Below, piece after piece: positions 35,101 through 46,900 of a stretch of 64,000 nt of DNA. Below the pieces are notes generated by a model. The model searched no databases. It saw nothing but the letters and a program-made list of their open reading frames with translations, and had not been told where the DNA came from. Every line of letters starts with the position of its first letter. Position 1 is the stretch's first letter. Made by a program: the position numbers and the translations under genes. Location: the NCBI GenBank assembly GCA_019916065.1, contig CM034241.1, forward strand, positions 558,001-622,000, written 5' to 3'. The stretch comes from Vitellaria paradoxa. Taxonomy: Eukaryota > Streptophyta > Magnoliopsida > Ericales > Sapotaceae.

Positions 35101-36286
35101 TGGAATATACCTCTATATCCCTCGATGGGGATGCTAGCAGTACGATTAATGTTTTGATATGTAGTTTTATATCTCAAAAATTATGATATCTAATGGTATG
35201 TTTGATTATCAGGGGTGCCATGATTCCATGCATTTTGTTGGCATTAGGTGGCAACCTCATCGACGGTAAGTATTCTTCTCCTTGTTCTAAGTATTCTTCT
35301 CCTTGTTCATGTCTCAATTATTTATAGTGTGCTTTCGTCAGTAAACTAAGATTTATATGGCCTTCGGTCCTAGGCTTTCTAGGAATCCTTTCAGAGTACA
35401 AGGTTTCTGAATATCCCTTCCTTGTTGGTTCCTAGCCAATTTCTTCAACTGGGGTTGTGTCTTTGGTACTTCACACATAATGGAGTAGTTAGATGGTTAA
35501 CAACTTGTGGGTAACTTGCAGGACCAGGGAGTTCAAAACTTGGTCTAAGGACAACTGCTGCTATTATTTTTGGGCGGTTGATTTTGGTTCCTCCCACTGG
35601 ACTTGGCATTGTCATGTTGGCAGACAAACTTGGCTTGCTTCCTCCTGGTGATAAGATGTTCAGATTTGTCCTTCTCCTCCAGCATACAATGCCCACTTCT
35701 GTTCTTTCTGGTAAGACCCAAATCTCACTATTACCATGCATTTTGTTTTTGATTTTTTTTTTTTTTTTTTTTTTTTTCAAGATTGACAAGGGAAAGCGAC
35801 AATGATAATTGAGTATGCTATTTTTCATATTTTGCAGTGGCTTCTTATATGTCATTACTGAATTTGCATGTATATTCCTATATATATATATATATATATA
35901 TTACTATTGTGGTATGCAAAATCACATCTGATCTTCCTGATGTCATCATTAGTTACCTATATTTTCTTTCTCCATGCATGCAATAAGAAACCTCCCAAGT
36001 CTCTGAGTTATATATCAACTCCTATCCATGTCCAGTGATATCATTTAATTTTACTATATATTCAACTTTCCAAATTATGGATTGCAAATAATGCTATGAA
36101 ATGCAGGTGTAGAACTAAACTGAAAACATTAGGGATGTCACCTGTGTACTTTCTTTGTTTGTAGGTGCTGTTGCCAACTTGAGGGGTTGTGGCAGAGAAG
36201 CGGCAGCTGTGTTGTTTTGGGTTCATATCTTTGCAGTTCTTTCTATGGCTGGATGGATTGTTCTCTATTTCCACATACTCTTCTGA
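29111..36286 (+). CDS. PILS6: PIN-LIKES (PILS) auxin transport facilitator
   Basis: Ten coding exons: 29111-29287, 30259-30338, 30479-30603, 31489-31610, 33086-33271, 33764-33838, 34519-34619, 35213-35265, 35522-35710, 36165-36286. The join gives 1230 nt and 409 residues, with every boundary GT-AG and in phase. PILS proteins lie in the ER membrane and control intracellular auxin by moving it between cytosol and ER. Sequence signs are hydrophobic segments at both ends around a hydrophilic loop (exon 5), the motif GNIGNVPLVLIAALC (exons 3-4), SFGQWVGAI, ALGGNL and the C-terminal LLLQHTMPTSVLSGAVANL. The N-terminus (GTIKIAVLPIAKVF) and overall sequence resemble PILS6 most, from memory; the subgroup is less certain than the family. 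ATG 29111 was chosen over the internal ATG at 29138. Introns carry a MITE with a nested SINE and tandem repeats. Confidence 0.95.
29494..29933. mobile_element. MITE in PILS intron 1, with a nested SINE
   Basis: The left end GGGTCTTATTGGAATGGATG and the right end, reading GCCTCCATTTGGAACCCTTG on the minus strand, are imperfect inverted repeats. TTA flanks both sides (29491-29493 and 29934-29936). The SINE-like sequence at about 29630-29745 splits it, so the MITE inserted first. Several open frames in this interval are spurious. Confidence 0.5.
29630..29745 (+). mobile_element. Au-like SINE fragment
   Basis: Resembles, from memory, the plant Au SINE consensus: a B-box-like GGTCATGAGCTCAATTCTC, then CAGAAATAGTCTCTCCAATA, then GGGGGTAAG, and a terminal part with GCATGCTGCCCTTTTG. 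The A-box half is missing or too decayed to see. It lies inside the MITE of PILS intron 1. Confidence 0.5.
30393..30412. other. GC-only palindrome in PILS intron 2
   Basis: A run CCCCCCTCCCCC followed directly by a G-run and GAG forms a near-perfect self-complementary hairpin inside a 140-bp AT-rich intron. A near-identical motif occurs at 49981-50003 in an intron of the RING gene. Confidence 0.6.
32040..32490. repeat. Possible solo LTR in PILS intron 4
   Basis: On the minus strand this interval begins TGTTGGAAAATTCCTTG at 32488, a typical copia LTR start. It is surrounded by text unlike the rest of the intron. The far end and a target duplication could not be fixed, so this remains tentative. 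Confidence 0.25.
33352..33398 (-). mobile_element. 21-nt ACTTACCC-poly(A) insertion with 13-bp target duplication
   Basis: ATCAAAAGAAAAT occurs at 33352-33364 and again at 33386-33398 without mismatch. Between the copies lie only ACTTACCC and thirteen A residues (33365-33385). Read on the plus strand the tail is at the 3' end. It is a minimal TPRT-type insertion in PILS intron 5. Confidence 0.8.
34172..34400 (+). repeat. Three imperfect tandem units in PILS intron 6
   Basis: Units start CTGACCAATGGGGTT at 34172, CTCACCGATAGGGTT at 34253 and CTGACCAATGGAGTT at 34322. Each continues with TTAAAAAGAATTTAGA or a variant, then CAACTTGGTCA and a T-rich part ending in CCTAATAATAAGTGT. Unit lengths are about 81 and 69 bp. 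Confidence 0.7.
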
Positions 36287-37615
36287 ATTGCATCATTATG
36301 CCATTGGGGCTGAAGGCAAGTGGAAGGAGATCACGTCGTTGGATGGCATGGATCATTCTATCTCTTAACATCGTCATCGCTGGTTTCCCAATTGCATACA
36401 TACCTGCTATTTCCCTTTTGCTTATTTCATTCGTAGCTAGTGAACGTCTGTAGCTAAAATTGGAACAATGTTAATGTATATATTATCAAAATCAAATGCT
36501 TCAAGAGATTACCGACGAACACTAGTCATTTAGTGAGCTGTATGAAAGCAGTTTATGATCCCCCTTCATTTAATATATATTCTTCTCCTCTTTCCATTTC
36601 TTTATTATAATTTTCGTTCTTTTATTTTTATTTTTATTTTTTGTTACCAAGCAATGTAAAAATCATATCATGGTTATCATTATCTTTTTTTTTATTGGGC
36701 TTAATGCCTAATCAATCCGGCTCTCATTTAGGGGTAGAATTGAGCCAAGTCGGGTCAAGTTTTAACTTGCTCGAGCTCGGCTCGAACTTTTTATACTTAG
36801 TTTGAACTCGATTCGAGCTTTCATATAAGTTTGAGCTCTGTTCGATAAAGAAGAATTTATGTTAAAGGTCGGCTTACGAATAACTCGATTAAATCAAAAC
36901 GACGTTGTTTTAATTTAAAATATAATAAATAAAATATGTAAAAATATAATAAAAATATTATAAAAAAATATAAAATATTATTAAAAATATATATTATTTT
37001 AATGAGTCTATTTACAAGCTTCCAAGGTGAATCTTTTCAAGTTTGGTTGGAGCTCGTTTTACACATTCCATCCAACCATTTGTGAGCCACAGTTCTAAAT
37101 TCAAAGGCTTGATATATGGCTTGATTTTTATTTTTATTTTTATTTTTTTGGGTTAAAGGAAGCGAGATCATGCCACAGTTCTAAATTCAATTTTTATTAT
37201 TATTTAGAAATTAAAAGAAAAAAAAAAGTTTTTAAAGAAGATTTGTGAGCCAACCACGTTAACCGATGAAGAGGAGATTATCATGGGATGAGAAATTTTT
37301 CTTGGGAGTTTCATACCGTTAGATTGCCTTAGATCCATCCAAGGGCTCAGGATGTGGGAAAGAAATTATAGGCACCATCAATTCCACACTGCTCTTTTTT
37401 GTCATGTCGTCCCTCCTAAAATAAAGGGAGAGTTAGTTAAATAAGTTGGATTTCCAGAGCTCAGAGACACGCATGGTCTCTCTCCGGCACCGGAAATCGT
37501 CATTGCGGTGGTCTTCTGATGTGATCAGGAGGGGGTGGGTTGTTGTGTTTCATTGACTCATCTCTCTCTCTCTCTCTCTCTCCTTTCTTTCAGTCACTTG
37601 TCTCTGTTTGTGAAA
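36287..37615. other. PILS 3' flank and 5' flank of the coiled-coil gene
   Basis: Holds the likely 3' UTR of the PILS gene to about 36600. A decayed repeat from about 36740 to 37060 is rich in GAGCTCGGCTCGAAC-like words, a repetitive motif often seen in plant genomes. A 67-nt insertion with 19-bp duplications lies at 37086-37190. The promoter and CT-rich leader (37559-37582) of the next gene follow. The frame 36187-36453 overlaps the last PILS exon in another frame and is rejected. Confidence 0.45.
37086..37190. mobile_element. 67-nt insertion with perfect 19-bp target duplication
   Basis: GCCACAGTTCTAAATTCAA occurs at 37086-37104 and at 37172-37190. The 67 bases between contain TTTTTTTGGGTTAAAG, so on the minus strand they read CTTTAACCC followed by an A-rich tail with TAAAA units. 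It has the same signature as the shorter insertions elsewhere in this window. Confidence 0.75.
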
Positions 37616-40600
37616 ATGGCGTACAGAAGAAGGCACAGTATGACGAGGGCCTCCACCTTCAAGGAGGAGTTTCATTACGCGCCACCATCATCAGATGATG
37701 GTGATGGCATTCACACCACCAACCCTCGTTCCCAACCCTCATCCGCCCTTCCTGATTGCCCCGACTCTGCTTTTCAAACATCTTCTAAGGTTTCTCCTTT
37801 CAATATCTCCGTTTCCCTGTAACTTTACTTGCGTAAATTGGGTTTTATCAGTATTTGTTATTTATTTGGAAAGAATCCACCTCCTTTTTGCCTCATAAAT
37901 TGCAAGGGATCGTTTGACAATGATCTATCTGTTGTATGATATCTAACTGCTCTCCTGTGAATCCTTTTCTGCAATTATTTGTGTCAACACACTGTTGTGT
38001 GGAATATCGGATCTCCTTCATGCAACACAGGAAAAAATAAAAAAAGAAATGAATAAGAAAACAAAAGAAGATAAGATTTACGTGATCCAGCAATATGCCT
38101 AGATCAACGGATGCAATAAGATCTGATTTTTACTAAAAACTCCAACAATGAAGTAAATATTATAAGAAGTAGATAAAATAGCCTTGAGAGCCTTCAAAGG
38201 AACCCTCTCACTTTACTCTCAACTTTCAACTTTTAAATCTAAACTTAATATGAATGTATAATATATCCATGTATATGGGAAAATGAAACCCAATAAAAAA
38301 TAGACTTAAAAATTGCACTGAAAATTTTTGGATCGCACTGCTTGTTGGGACGAGGTTTCCACGAAGCTTCCCAGCGTGATGTTTTTCCACGTGTAGTGTC
38401 TCTGTTCTTCCCAACGAAGTCAACAACTTTTTCAGTAATGTTGTATTCTATGTAATACCCAGTAACCATCTAACAAGCTTCTTCTGCATCTATACACCTT
38501 TTGGCTTTTGCTAGCGAGTCCTAACAACTTCCAGCGAGCTTGTCAGCAAGCTATTGTACTGCTATAGCCTGTACCACCCACACCCCAAGCCTTGTCTTTG
38601 CTCCCACAAACCAATGTGAACTTGAATGGACAGATGCTTAAGCGAAGCTGCTGCCTTTGTTGCACTCCACTCGCTTCACTCAGGCATCAACTCTTACCAG
38701 TGCCCTAAGTGTAACAAGTATGAGCCACAAATCTAACACATACCTATGGCATTTGCTTTTTGTCATGTAATTATTTAATTTTTCTAGAAAAATGAAACTG
38801 AAATGAATTGACTTGCTTTTATAAATTGATACATGCGGAGGTTATTTAGATTTGGGAATTGGGATACCCACTTGAAAGTGAAATATCATATTCTTTTGGG
38901 TAACATCATAGTGTAAATTCCTTATTTTTTGGAATTGATGTCATGTTATAATCTGCTTGTACCAAGTACTTAAAGTGAGTGTTCATGTTAATGACTTAAT
39001 TGGAAACCATTTTTTGTTGACATGAGTTGTTCGTAAATGACATTGTTAGCTTGCATATGTTTTTTAGCAGAAAAACAAAATGAACTGATTGATATCTAGA
39101 TTATATTCATTGCCAATTTGGTTAAACTGAATTTGATCAGGATTTTATCTACTAATTTACATACCACAAGGATCCTTTTATTTTATTTATTTTTTATTTC
39201 CTACCATTAGTTTGACAAGGTTTTTCAATAAATATCATGTAGTTGCCCTAGTGTTCTCTTTGCAACTGATGTGACGTGATGTGATGCTTGAAAACATAGG
39301 ATTCCTCTGCCTATAAGTATACATCGTTGAACATTGCAAATGAATCAAAAGGATTTTGGGGTATTCTTGCTGAGAAAGCTAAAGCAATTCTCGAGGAAGA
39401 CTATGCCTCCCAACAATTTGGAACACCTAGCACTAACAAAGTGGTGCCAAAGACATCCAACTCTACAGGTGGCCAGGTGAATATTAACTTCCTACTGTAA
39501 TTCTGTCATCGAGGAGGACAACTTCAAACCAAGCATTTTTTTTAAGGGAAAAAAAAAAGGCTTTATAACACTTTTTGCTTTGTTGTTTGAAGCCATTTTC
39601 CCATTCATACCCTCGCTTTTATTATGGTCAAATTCCATATCTAACATTTTCATTGTGGCCTTCTGCTTTCTGATTTGCAGTTAAATCAGCCACATCAGTC
39701 ACTTGAGATCCCTAGAAAAGTGGACAATCCTAGGTTCCGAAAGGGCTTGGATGCGCTCACATCTTCCCTTAATCACATTGGAGACACCCTCGGAAATGCA
39801 CTGGAGGTAAGTACACAAATAATACCATTTAATTCATGAGTGGATTCCATTAATTGATTGATCTCTAGAAAATTTTTAAGTCTTCTTTCCTTGTCAACCT
39901 TAAACGAAAAAACTATTCTATTTTCAGTCGAATTTTTTTCTTTTTTTTTTTTAATTTTGTATGCCTAAGAAGAATGAATACTTCAAATGGGTGTTATATT
40001 TGTAATTGAAATGTATCGGATGCATAAATTTGTTGGACAAGCCAAAATACAAATCGGATACATTACATGTAAAAGAAATTTAAAATATAAAAAGATAAAT
40101 TTGATCATTTAAAAAAAAAAAAAAAAGCTAAAAAATTGAGTAGCCAAAAGCTAAGAAGTTGGCTAAGTTCCCAAACGCAGCCTTATAGTGATACCAAACC
40201 TCTTGTTTCCTCGAAATTGCTAGTTTGATTTATACCAAGTCTAGAAATAGATACATTCTCAGTTCCATGTTTCGTTCTATCCTTTTTCTAGGAAGGACGC
40301 ACTATTGTGGAGAATAAGACTGCAGACATCATGCAGGAAACCTACAACTTGCAAATGAAGAGAAGAGGCAGTAGTTCTGAGGAACAAAAGCAGGCCCCTG
40401 GTATATATGATCCGTGGCAGAGACCTTCAATGCAATCCATGCAACCACAGATGCAAACTAATCAACAAAGTCAACTCAAGGCAACTCGCGATGTAAGCTG
40501 GCAAATTTGTGGCGTATATCTTATTCATACAATAGAAGCATACTATTACTCAGCGTGATTAGAATACTGAATTTATTACTTATTCAACCAAATGAATGAT

Positions 40601-42092
40601 ATCACGTATTTTGGACTTGGATTTAGGCAACTTCATGTGTTGTTTAGTTTTTAAAAAAGAAAACCAAAAAATTAAAACTGCTTTTGGAATAATGAATAGT
40701 AGCATGGTCTCCGGTTTCTAGAATACATATGCAGCTCAAGCTATAATCTTATTTTTAGCCTTTCACTGGTGAAGAAGTTCTGAGTTAAGAGTCCTTCTAA
40801 TTACATGTTTGCTAAGATTATGGGAACGAGCATCTGACTCAATGCATGCTTTAAAGATAACTGACAGTTCAGCTGGTCCTACAATATTTTTTTTTTTTCT
40901 TGACAACCTGTTGATTATATCTCCTAACTGGTGGAATGCACTCTTGGCCTTTGCTTTTGTTTACAGGTGGCAATGGCAACCGCCGCCAAAGCAAAACTTC
41001 TTCTCCGGGAGCTAAAAACTGTCAAAGCAGATCTGGCTTTTGCAAAGGAACGCTGTGCTCAGCTGGAGGAAGAAAATAGAATCCTTCGGGAGGGTCGTGA
41101 AAAGGGAAACTATCCTGAAGACGATGACATGGTATTCCTATCATTCTTGTGTGCAGCTTTCAGTAAAACTGATGCCTTACTTTCAGTTATCCCTTCTATT
41201 AATTGCGTGATACATTCAAATTTACTTTTGTTAAGGTTGAGTTTAGGAATAAAAAAAGTTAGCTTCTTTTGTGTTTGGGAAGGAAAAAACGTTTTTTTTT
41301 TTAATAGTTAGCTTTTTAGTTTTTTGTTGATTTGACATTACTTTATAATTTAAAAGAAATTTAAAATATAAGAGGACAAATTTGATCATTTAAAAAAAAA
41401 AAAAATTGAATAGCTAGCTACTCTTCCCAAGCACACACTTGGCAAAGTTATTCTGCGTGTGTTTACTAGTATCCACACACCAACAAGAAAACAACATCTC
41501 TAGCAATGAAACGTATAACAAAGACACATTCACTGCAGAAGTACCCATATTGTGATGAACAGTATAATGTGCATTAGTTGAGGTGCATCTACTATATGAA
41601 TGCCTTTTTTGTTGGACCACTGTTATTGACACTACTGGTTGATGCTTTTTTTTTTTTTGGTAAGTTACTAGTTGACGTTGATAAGCTCAAGTTGTGGTAA
41701 AATTGTGGTTGTATATATATATATATATATAGACTTATTCTTGTGCGTATTTGCAACATCAGATACGATTTCAACTGGAGACCCTTTTGGCTGAGAAGGC
41801 TCGTTTGGCGCATGAGAATTCTGTATATGCTCGTGAGAACCGTTTCTTGAGGGAAATTGTGGAATATCACCAACTCACCATGCAGGATGTGGTTTATTTG
41901 GATGAGGGCATTGAAGAGGTTACCGCAGTGGGTCCTATCCCTGCAGTCGCCAGGATGCTCTCTATCTCCCCACCCTCGCCTTCATCCCCGCGCTCTCCTC
42001 CTCAGATTCCCCCATCTATTTGCCCTCCATTGAAAGACGAAACTATTCCTCCTGTTCCCATCCAGCCGCAAGAGAATAATGATGTTTCTTAA
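37616..42092 (+). CDS. Plant-specific coiled-coil protein
   Basis: Six coding exons: 37616-37789, 39300-39476, 39681-39806, 40292-40492, 40967-41131, 41763-42092. The join is 1173 nt, 390 residues, with all boundaries GT-AG and each exon a whole number of codons. Residues 1-58 are basic then S/P-rich. 59-117 carry the conserved-looking [17 protein letters not shown]. Coiled-coil heptads fill about 233-268 ([20 protein letters not shown] onward) and about 282-318 ([20 protein letters not shown] onward). The last 50 residues are proline/serine-rich. It resembles uncharacterised plant proteins labelled GRIP/coiled-coil or heat-inducible transcription repressor; from memory an Arabidopsis relative lies near PILS6. 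No catalytic motif is visible and the function is unknown; a scaffold or tether role is a guess. ATG 37616 follows a CT-rich leader. Confidence 0.88.
37930..38738 (-). repeat. Probable solo LTR in intron 1 of the coiled-coil gene
   Basis: Contains GATTTACGTGATCCAGCAAT followed by GCCTAGATCAACGG, close to a sequence I associate with LTRs of plant retrotransposons. On the minus strand the interval starts TGTTAGATTTGTGGC at 38738, a plausible LTR end. The left boundary and a target duplication were not found, so the extent is approximate. Confidence 0.35.
40070..40185. repeat. MITE-like repeat in intron 3 of the coiled-coil gene, copy 1
   Basis: Shares AAAAGAAATTTAAAATATAA and TTTGATCATTTAAAAAAAAA with 41349-41412 in intron 5 of the same gene. 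It ends AGTTCCCAAACGCAGCC before TTA, a PIF/Harbinger-like terminus. Confidence 0.5.
41235..41425. repeat. MITE-like repeat in intron 5 of the coiled-coil gene, copy 2
   Basis: Homologous to the 40070-40185 repeat over its A-rich core. The left part begins after TTA with AGGTTGAGTTTAGG. The region is decayed, so element ends are approximate. Confidence 0.45.
41634..41677 (+). mobile_element. 22-nt insertion, T13-GGTAAGTT, with 11-bp duplication
   Basis: ACTGGTTGATG (41634-41644) and ACTAGTTGACG (41667-41677) match at 9 of 11 positions. They flank C, thirteen T and GGTAAGTT. It lies in intron 5 of the coiled-coil gene, 96 bases before exon 6, and places a strong donor-like GGTAAGT on the sense strand. 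Confidence 0.65.
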
Positions 42093-43922
42093 GACTCCAA
42101 GCACTGTGGACTTGATTCCGGTATGGCTCATATGATGTTCCTCAGGCTGTAAGACACCCCAGAGTACAAATGGTCCGATTAATGGATGTTCCCTGCAATG
42201 AAGCACCACCAAGTTCGAGTGATCTAATTTTGACATTACAAGATTCATTCGACAAGTACACTCTTTAAATGCTTTAAGATTAAATTTTGCTGTTGTTAGC
42301 CAAGAATTAATCTACACACACGCACATATAGATATATATATATATTGTTTCGAATAAGGATTGTACAAAATAAATCGATTATTCATTTCTTCCATTTCCT
42401 CTTTTGGAGATGTTGTAGAGGAGAGGAGAGGAGAATATTAGTCATTTGCTCAGCAATTGTATGTCATGGACCTGGGTTTTGTTATAAATGACCGCAGAAA
42501 ACTCATTTTTCTTCTTTTTCTTGTTAAAGAGTAATTGCACTTCTCTCCTAACTTGAAGGTTGATTTTTACAAGTTTATTCGCAATACTATATGGGATGAT
42601 TATCTGAGTATTCTGAGCCAAGCAAATTGTCGTGAAAATCAGGATTATAACTGCAGTGATGGCTGTGTGATTACAGACAGCACAGGCGTGGTTAGTACGA
42701 TACTATAAGTTGCACCTGTTGCTTCACAATTTCATATTACCAACCCAAATGTTAGCATGTGATTTTAACCTTATAATTAAAAAAAAAAAAAGTTAAATTA
42801 CACTTATTTCCTCTCAACATTTGACTAATTACACTAACTACCTTTCAAACATTTAAAAACTACATTTCCTTATTTCAAAATGTTATTAACATTACTCTTT
42901 CTGTTAAATTAACCATTAAAATCTAACCCAAAAAAATGTGAAAATAATTAAAAATTCAAGTGTTTTTTTTTTTTAATTTATCCCTCACTCTCAATCGATT
43001 GATAATTTTAGGCAAGGAGTGACAACTTCACCTGCTTAAAACAAAAATAATATAATAATTAAAAAAATTACAATTTTAAAGTCGTCTGTCCAACACGGTT
43101 GACGATGTTACCAATTACTTTAATGAAACCTTAAAGTGACCCATAACTTTGCACAACTCACTTTAATAGACTGATCACTGATGACTTTACCAGTTGCAAT
43201 GCACTAGCGTCGACCTAGAGTAGAGACTTTTCCCTCCCCACAAATAACTCTGTTCACATCCATTAAAAAAAAAAAAAATGAAAAACCGCACTTCAATTGA
43301 GAATACTTCATCAAGTCGACAAAGTTCGTAGCTAATTTTTACAATTTCAAAGTAATTAGGGGAATACCCACAGAAGGTGAAACTAATCTCTTAAACCAAG
43401 ATCCATGTAATGTAATAAGCAAGTTTAAACTGACAATCTCTACATCAATTGTGGCAACACTCTTATCGTATGTGGACTTCATTACATGACACTTACATTC
43501 TTCTGCATTCATAGTTGGATCACTTGATTAAATAAATAATTATTTAGGATGCGCAACATCCGAATCATTATTGGAGCTACTCTTTTTAACATAAGGATAG
43601 ACTTACATTAAATGCATTAAGGAGGCAACAAACATTTTTGTTTAAAAACTTCAATTTACGGCAAATGAACAGCGGTATATATATATATATATATATATTG
43701 CAGACCTCAGTGTCACTTTCTATTGCTCCAAGGACCCATTACATACACTTTAAACCTTTTCAATACAACATATAAACATATATAGCCAGTGCAGTTCACT
43801 ATCCTGCCACTTCAGTCTAATTTCCAGCAGGACCCTAATAATAGGCTGGGAAGAATTCAGTCAGATTTACCCGTTCTGCTCACGAAATAAGGAGACAGCT
43901 GCTTGAAGCTTCAAAGCAGAAA

Positions 43923-43961
<39 letters not shown>

Positions 43962-43984
43962 CCCTGATGTTATAGCATTTGATT
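42093..43984. other. Convergent intergenic region
   Basis: Lies between two genes that point towards each other. The first 350 bases are probably the 3' UTR of the coiled-coil gene. The rest is AT-rich with A-runs at 42780 and 43265, a TA microsatellite at 43676-43699, and an A34 run at 43925-43958 that would be a U-run in the 3' UTR of the minus-strand RING gene. No other gene is visible. Confidence 0.45.
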
Positions 43985-46900
43985 TTAGAAGAATTGAAAA
44001 AACAGGCTAGTTGATCCATCACTGAAGGATCTCAGGTCTGCAGGTTTCACCAAAGCCCTGCACAGTGGACAAGTTCTTTCCCTCTCAAACCTGGAAACGC
44101 AAGACTGTTATCTGACAAGGAGATTGGAAAAAAAATACATATATATATATATATATATATCATCATCATAAGATAAAACCCTGCACATTTTTATCTGTCC
44201 TTCCACCGTAGCAATGGAATGCAAATCCTAATTTCTTGCAAAATGACACTGGCCCTCTGAAGTTCAGAACTCCATGGTTTGGCAAAAATCACAATCAAAT
44301 TCCATCTATTTAACAGAATTTGGCTTTGAATGGATAGATTAGGCCGAAGGCTGTAATAAGAGTGTTACTGCAATTTAATGAGAAATTGACTCAGACACGA
44401 TGCGGATTCAATCTGCCCCATGTGTTCATAAAGAAGCCAGCAACACAACAGTCACGTTTATAATTATAATGACTGTAATACTGCCATAACACCCATGTCG
44501 GACAGAGTATCCTAAATGTGTGAAATACCTATGTCAGACACTCAACACATATGAGATAATATTCACTGTGTAGTTGGATATTCAACTCCCAAGCATGTTT
44601 AGCAAACAAGTTTACAATGGTACCATCCATGTAATTCTCACCTTATGCATGAAATGCTCTATGACACACTTTTTAAATAAGGCTCCCCTTAGTTAGACGT
44701 TGATTTCAAGTGGATGGATTTGAAATTAAATCATATAAACTAATAATTTATGTAAAAATACATAAAATAAGCAAAGTACTAGTATCTGGAGCCACTACTT
44801 CCTAATGTAAGGGTGGCCTAATGCATAAGGCCCCACCAAGCGAAGAGGGGAAAATCCCTTTAATTCTTGAAGTTTACTTTATCTGTTTCTCCCTATTTTT
44901 TGTACCTAAGGTTTCATGCGTTCAATTCTTAATGCTTCAGCAGTTCAGCTTCAGATTCTTTGGTTGCTGACAGGCAAAGTAGTTGATGCAAGTAAAACTT
45001 GTTTTTAGAGAGAACCATTTTAAAGTTGTTTTAACAATGGCGGCTTCAAAGATGTTTAAACATATAATATATATATATATATATATCAGTGTGATTTTTC
45101 AAGCCTGAAGAAGTTTTTCTCAAAAACAATACTAGGTCAGGGAATATTTTTTCTGGATGCATGGATCACAGAATTCAGTTTTAAATGGCTCCTGCCTTGG
45201 GCAAAAGCCTCTAATTATACCGCATTAAAGTTCCTCATAGGCCAAAAATAATGATGCATAAAACTTTAGTAGTGCTAAAGCTCTAGAGTCTAGAACCATT
45301 CCTCGGATTACCATAAGCTCAAAAAAATGTTTTGCAGCCAGATGGCATTACAAATGACCCAGACACAACATACACATTGAGCAAACTTTTTACCACCAAT
45401 GCAAATAAAAGAGGCCAATTACAGGCTAAAACATTCAACTTCTACAGCTTTAATGCGGCACCAAAATTCCAGACTCTGCGTTTTCTAGTGATAGAATTAA
45501 AGCACATTTATTAGAGCACCAAATAAAATGATACTGTTAGGCTTCCAATTTTCAAGTCCAATAGAGGTCAGAAAACAAAATCAGCAATGCACAAAACAGG
45601 TTCTACTTGCTTCTTGTTTGGATACGAATATATTTTCAAATATTTTATCAGGAGATTCAGAACAAAAACTCAATAAATTGGAAGAAAATAAAGACAAAAA
45701 CAACCAGACATTAAATTGTTACAATTTGAAATATATGAATGCTTTGCTGGAAAAATACACTCAAAGTACACCGATAACAAGTTGAATAGAGGACAGAAAA
45801 CTAACCATTCTGATACACAGTCCTCACAAAATATGTGTTTACAGCGCAGTGAGATTGGAGCATGCAGTTTTTCCTGGCAGATAGCACACAGATCACCCGC
45901 CGAACTGACCTGCATTAGATACATCCAATGTGTTTAACTTCCCGTTCAAAGTAAATATTCTGTGAAAAATTATTCGAAGCAATTATTCACAAGCACTAGG
46001 TCAAATTTATCTGTGACGTTGCAAGGTGTGATATTCAACTCAAAAGTTGTTCTGCAGGAAGCATGAAAAATGGAAACTGCACTACCTGCTCTGATGTTGC
46101 ATAAGCACCGTAATGAATCTCTTTGCGAGACAATGCCTTCAAAGCAACAAAAAATGATTGGACCTGAACACCACCAACCCAGAAGGGAGTTGGAGAAGAG
46201 AAGGAATAAGAAACACGTGCAAAAAATTCTCTACTTATAAAAATATCAGCTGCCACAAAGAAACTACAAAATCGCCAACAACAATGTCACCAATAGAGGC
46301 TGGATGTGCACAATACCTTCTCAACTACAGATGTGAGCTTGAAAGTTAGATATAGGCCAGTCATTAATGATGAAAAGAGGCTCCCATATTCTTTATTCAA
46401 GAAGAAACGATACCAGACAGGTGCTGGCAGCAAGGCACGGTAAAGCAGCAGCATATACTCAACCAAAGTTAGCATTTGACCCTGTAAAATGAGCCTAAAT
46501 GAATTTTAAGATGATCGTTGTGCATTGCATGATCCTAAAGGTATTTTCTAAATGCATTAGTCAACATGAACTCACCTGCTTACGATACTGGCGTCCCTTG
46601 CTGTTTTTGTAGTACATTAGGAGAATAAATTTGAGAACCATTGCTGCTTGACGAACCAAAGTATCTGAAGGGAACCAACAAATAATTCTCACAAGGCACT
46701 GTGAAATGACTAATAAAACTACTTAAATGAAGTTGATTATATCTAGACAAATATCTTGAAAATATGAAGAGATCCAATTTTCTTCACAGGAAAATGCATT
46801 TTGCACTTGTAAAGTGAGAAAAGCATATGTTGACAATAAATATTATTTAATGCCTCATAAAGCACAGTTTAGAAGAATGACAACAACAAATAAAAACCTC

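Noticed and set aside
36187..36453. 88-residue frame after the PILS gene
   Set aside because: It overlaps the last PILS exon in another frame; the spliced PILS frame accounts for the sequence.
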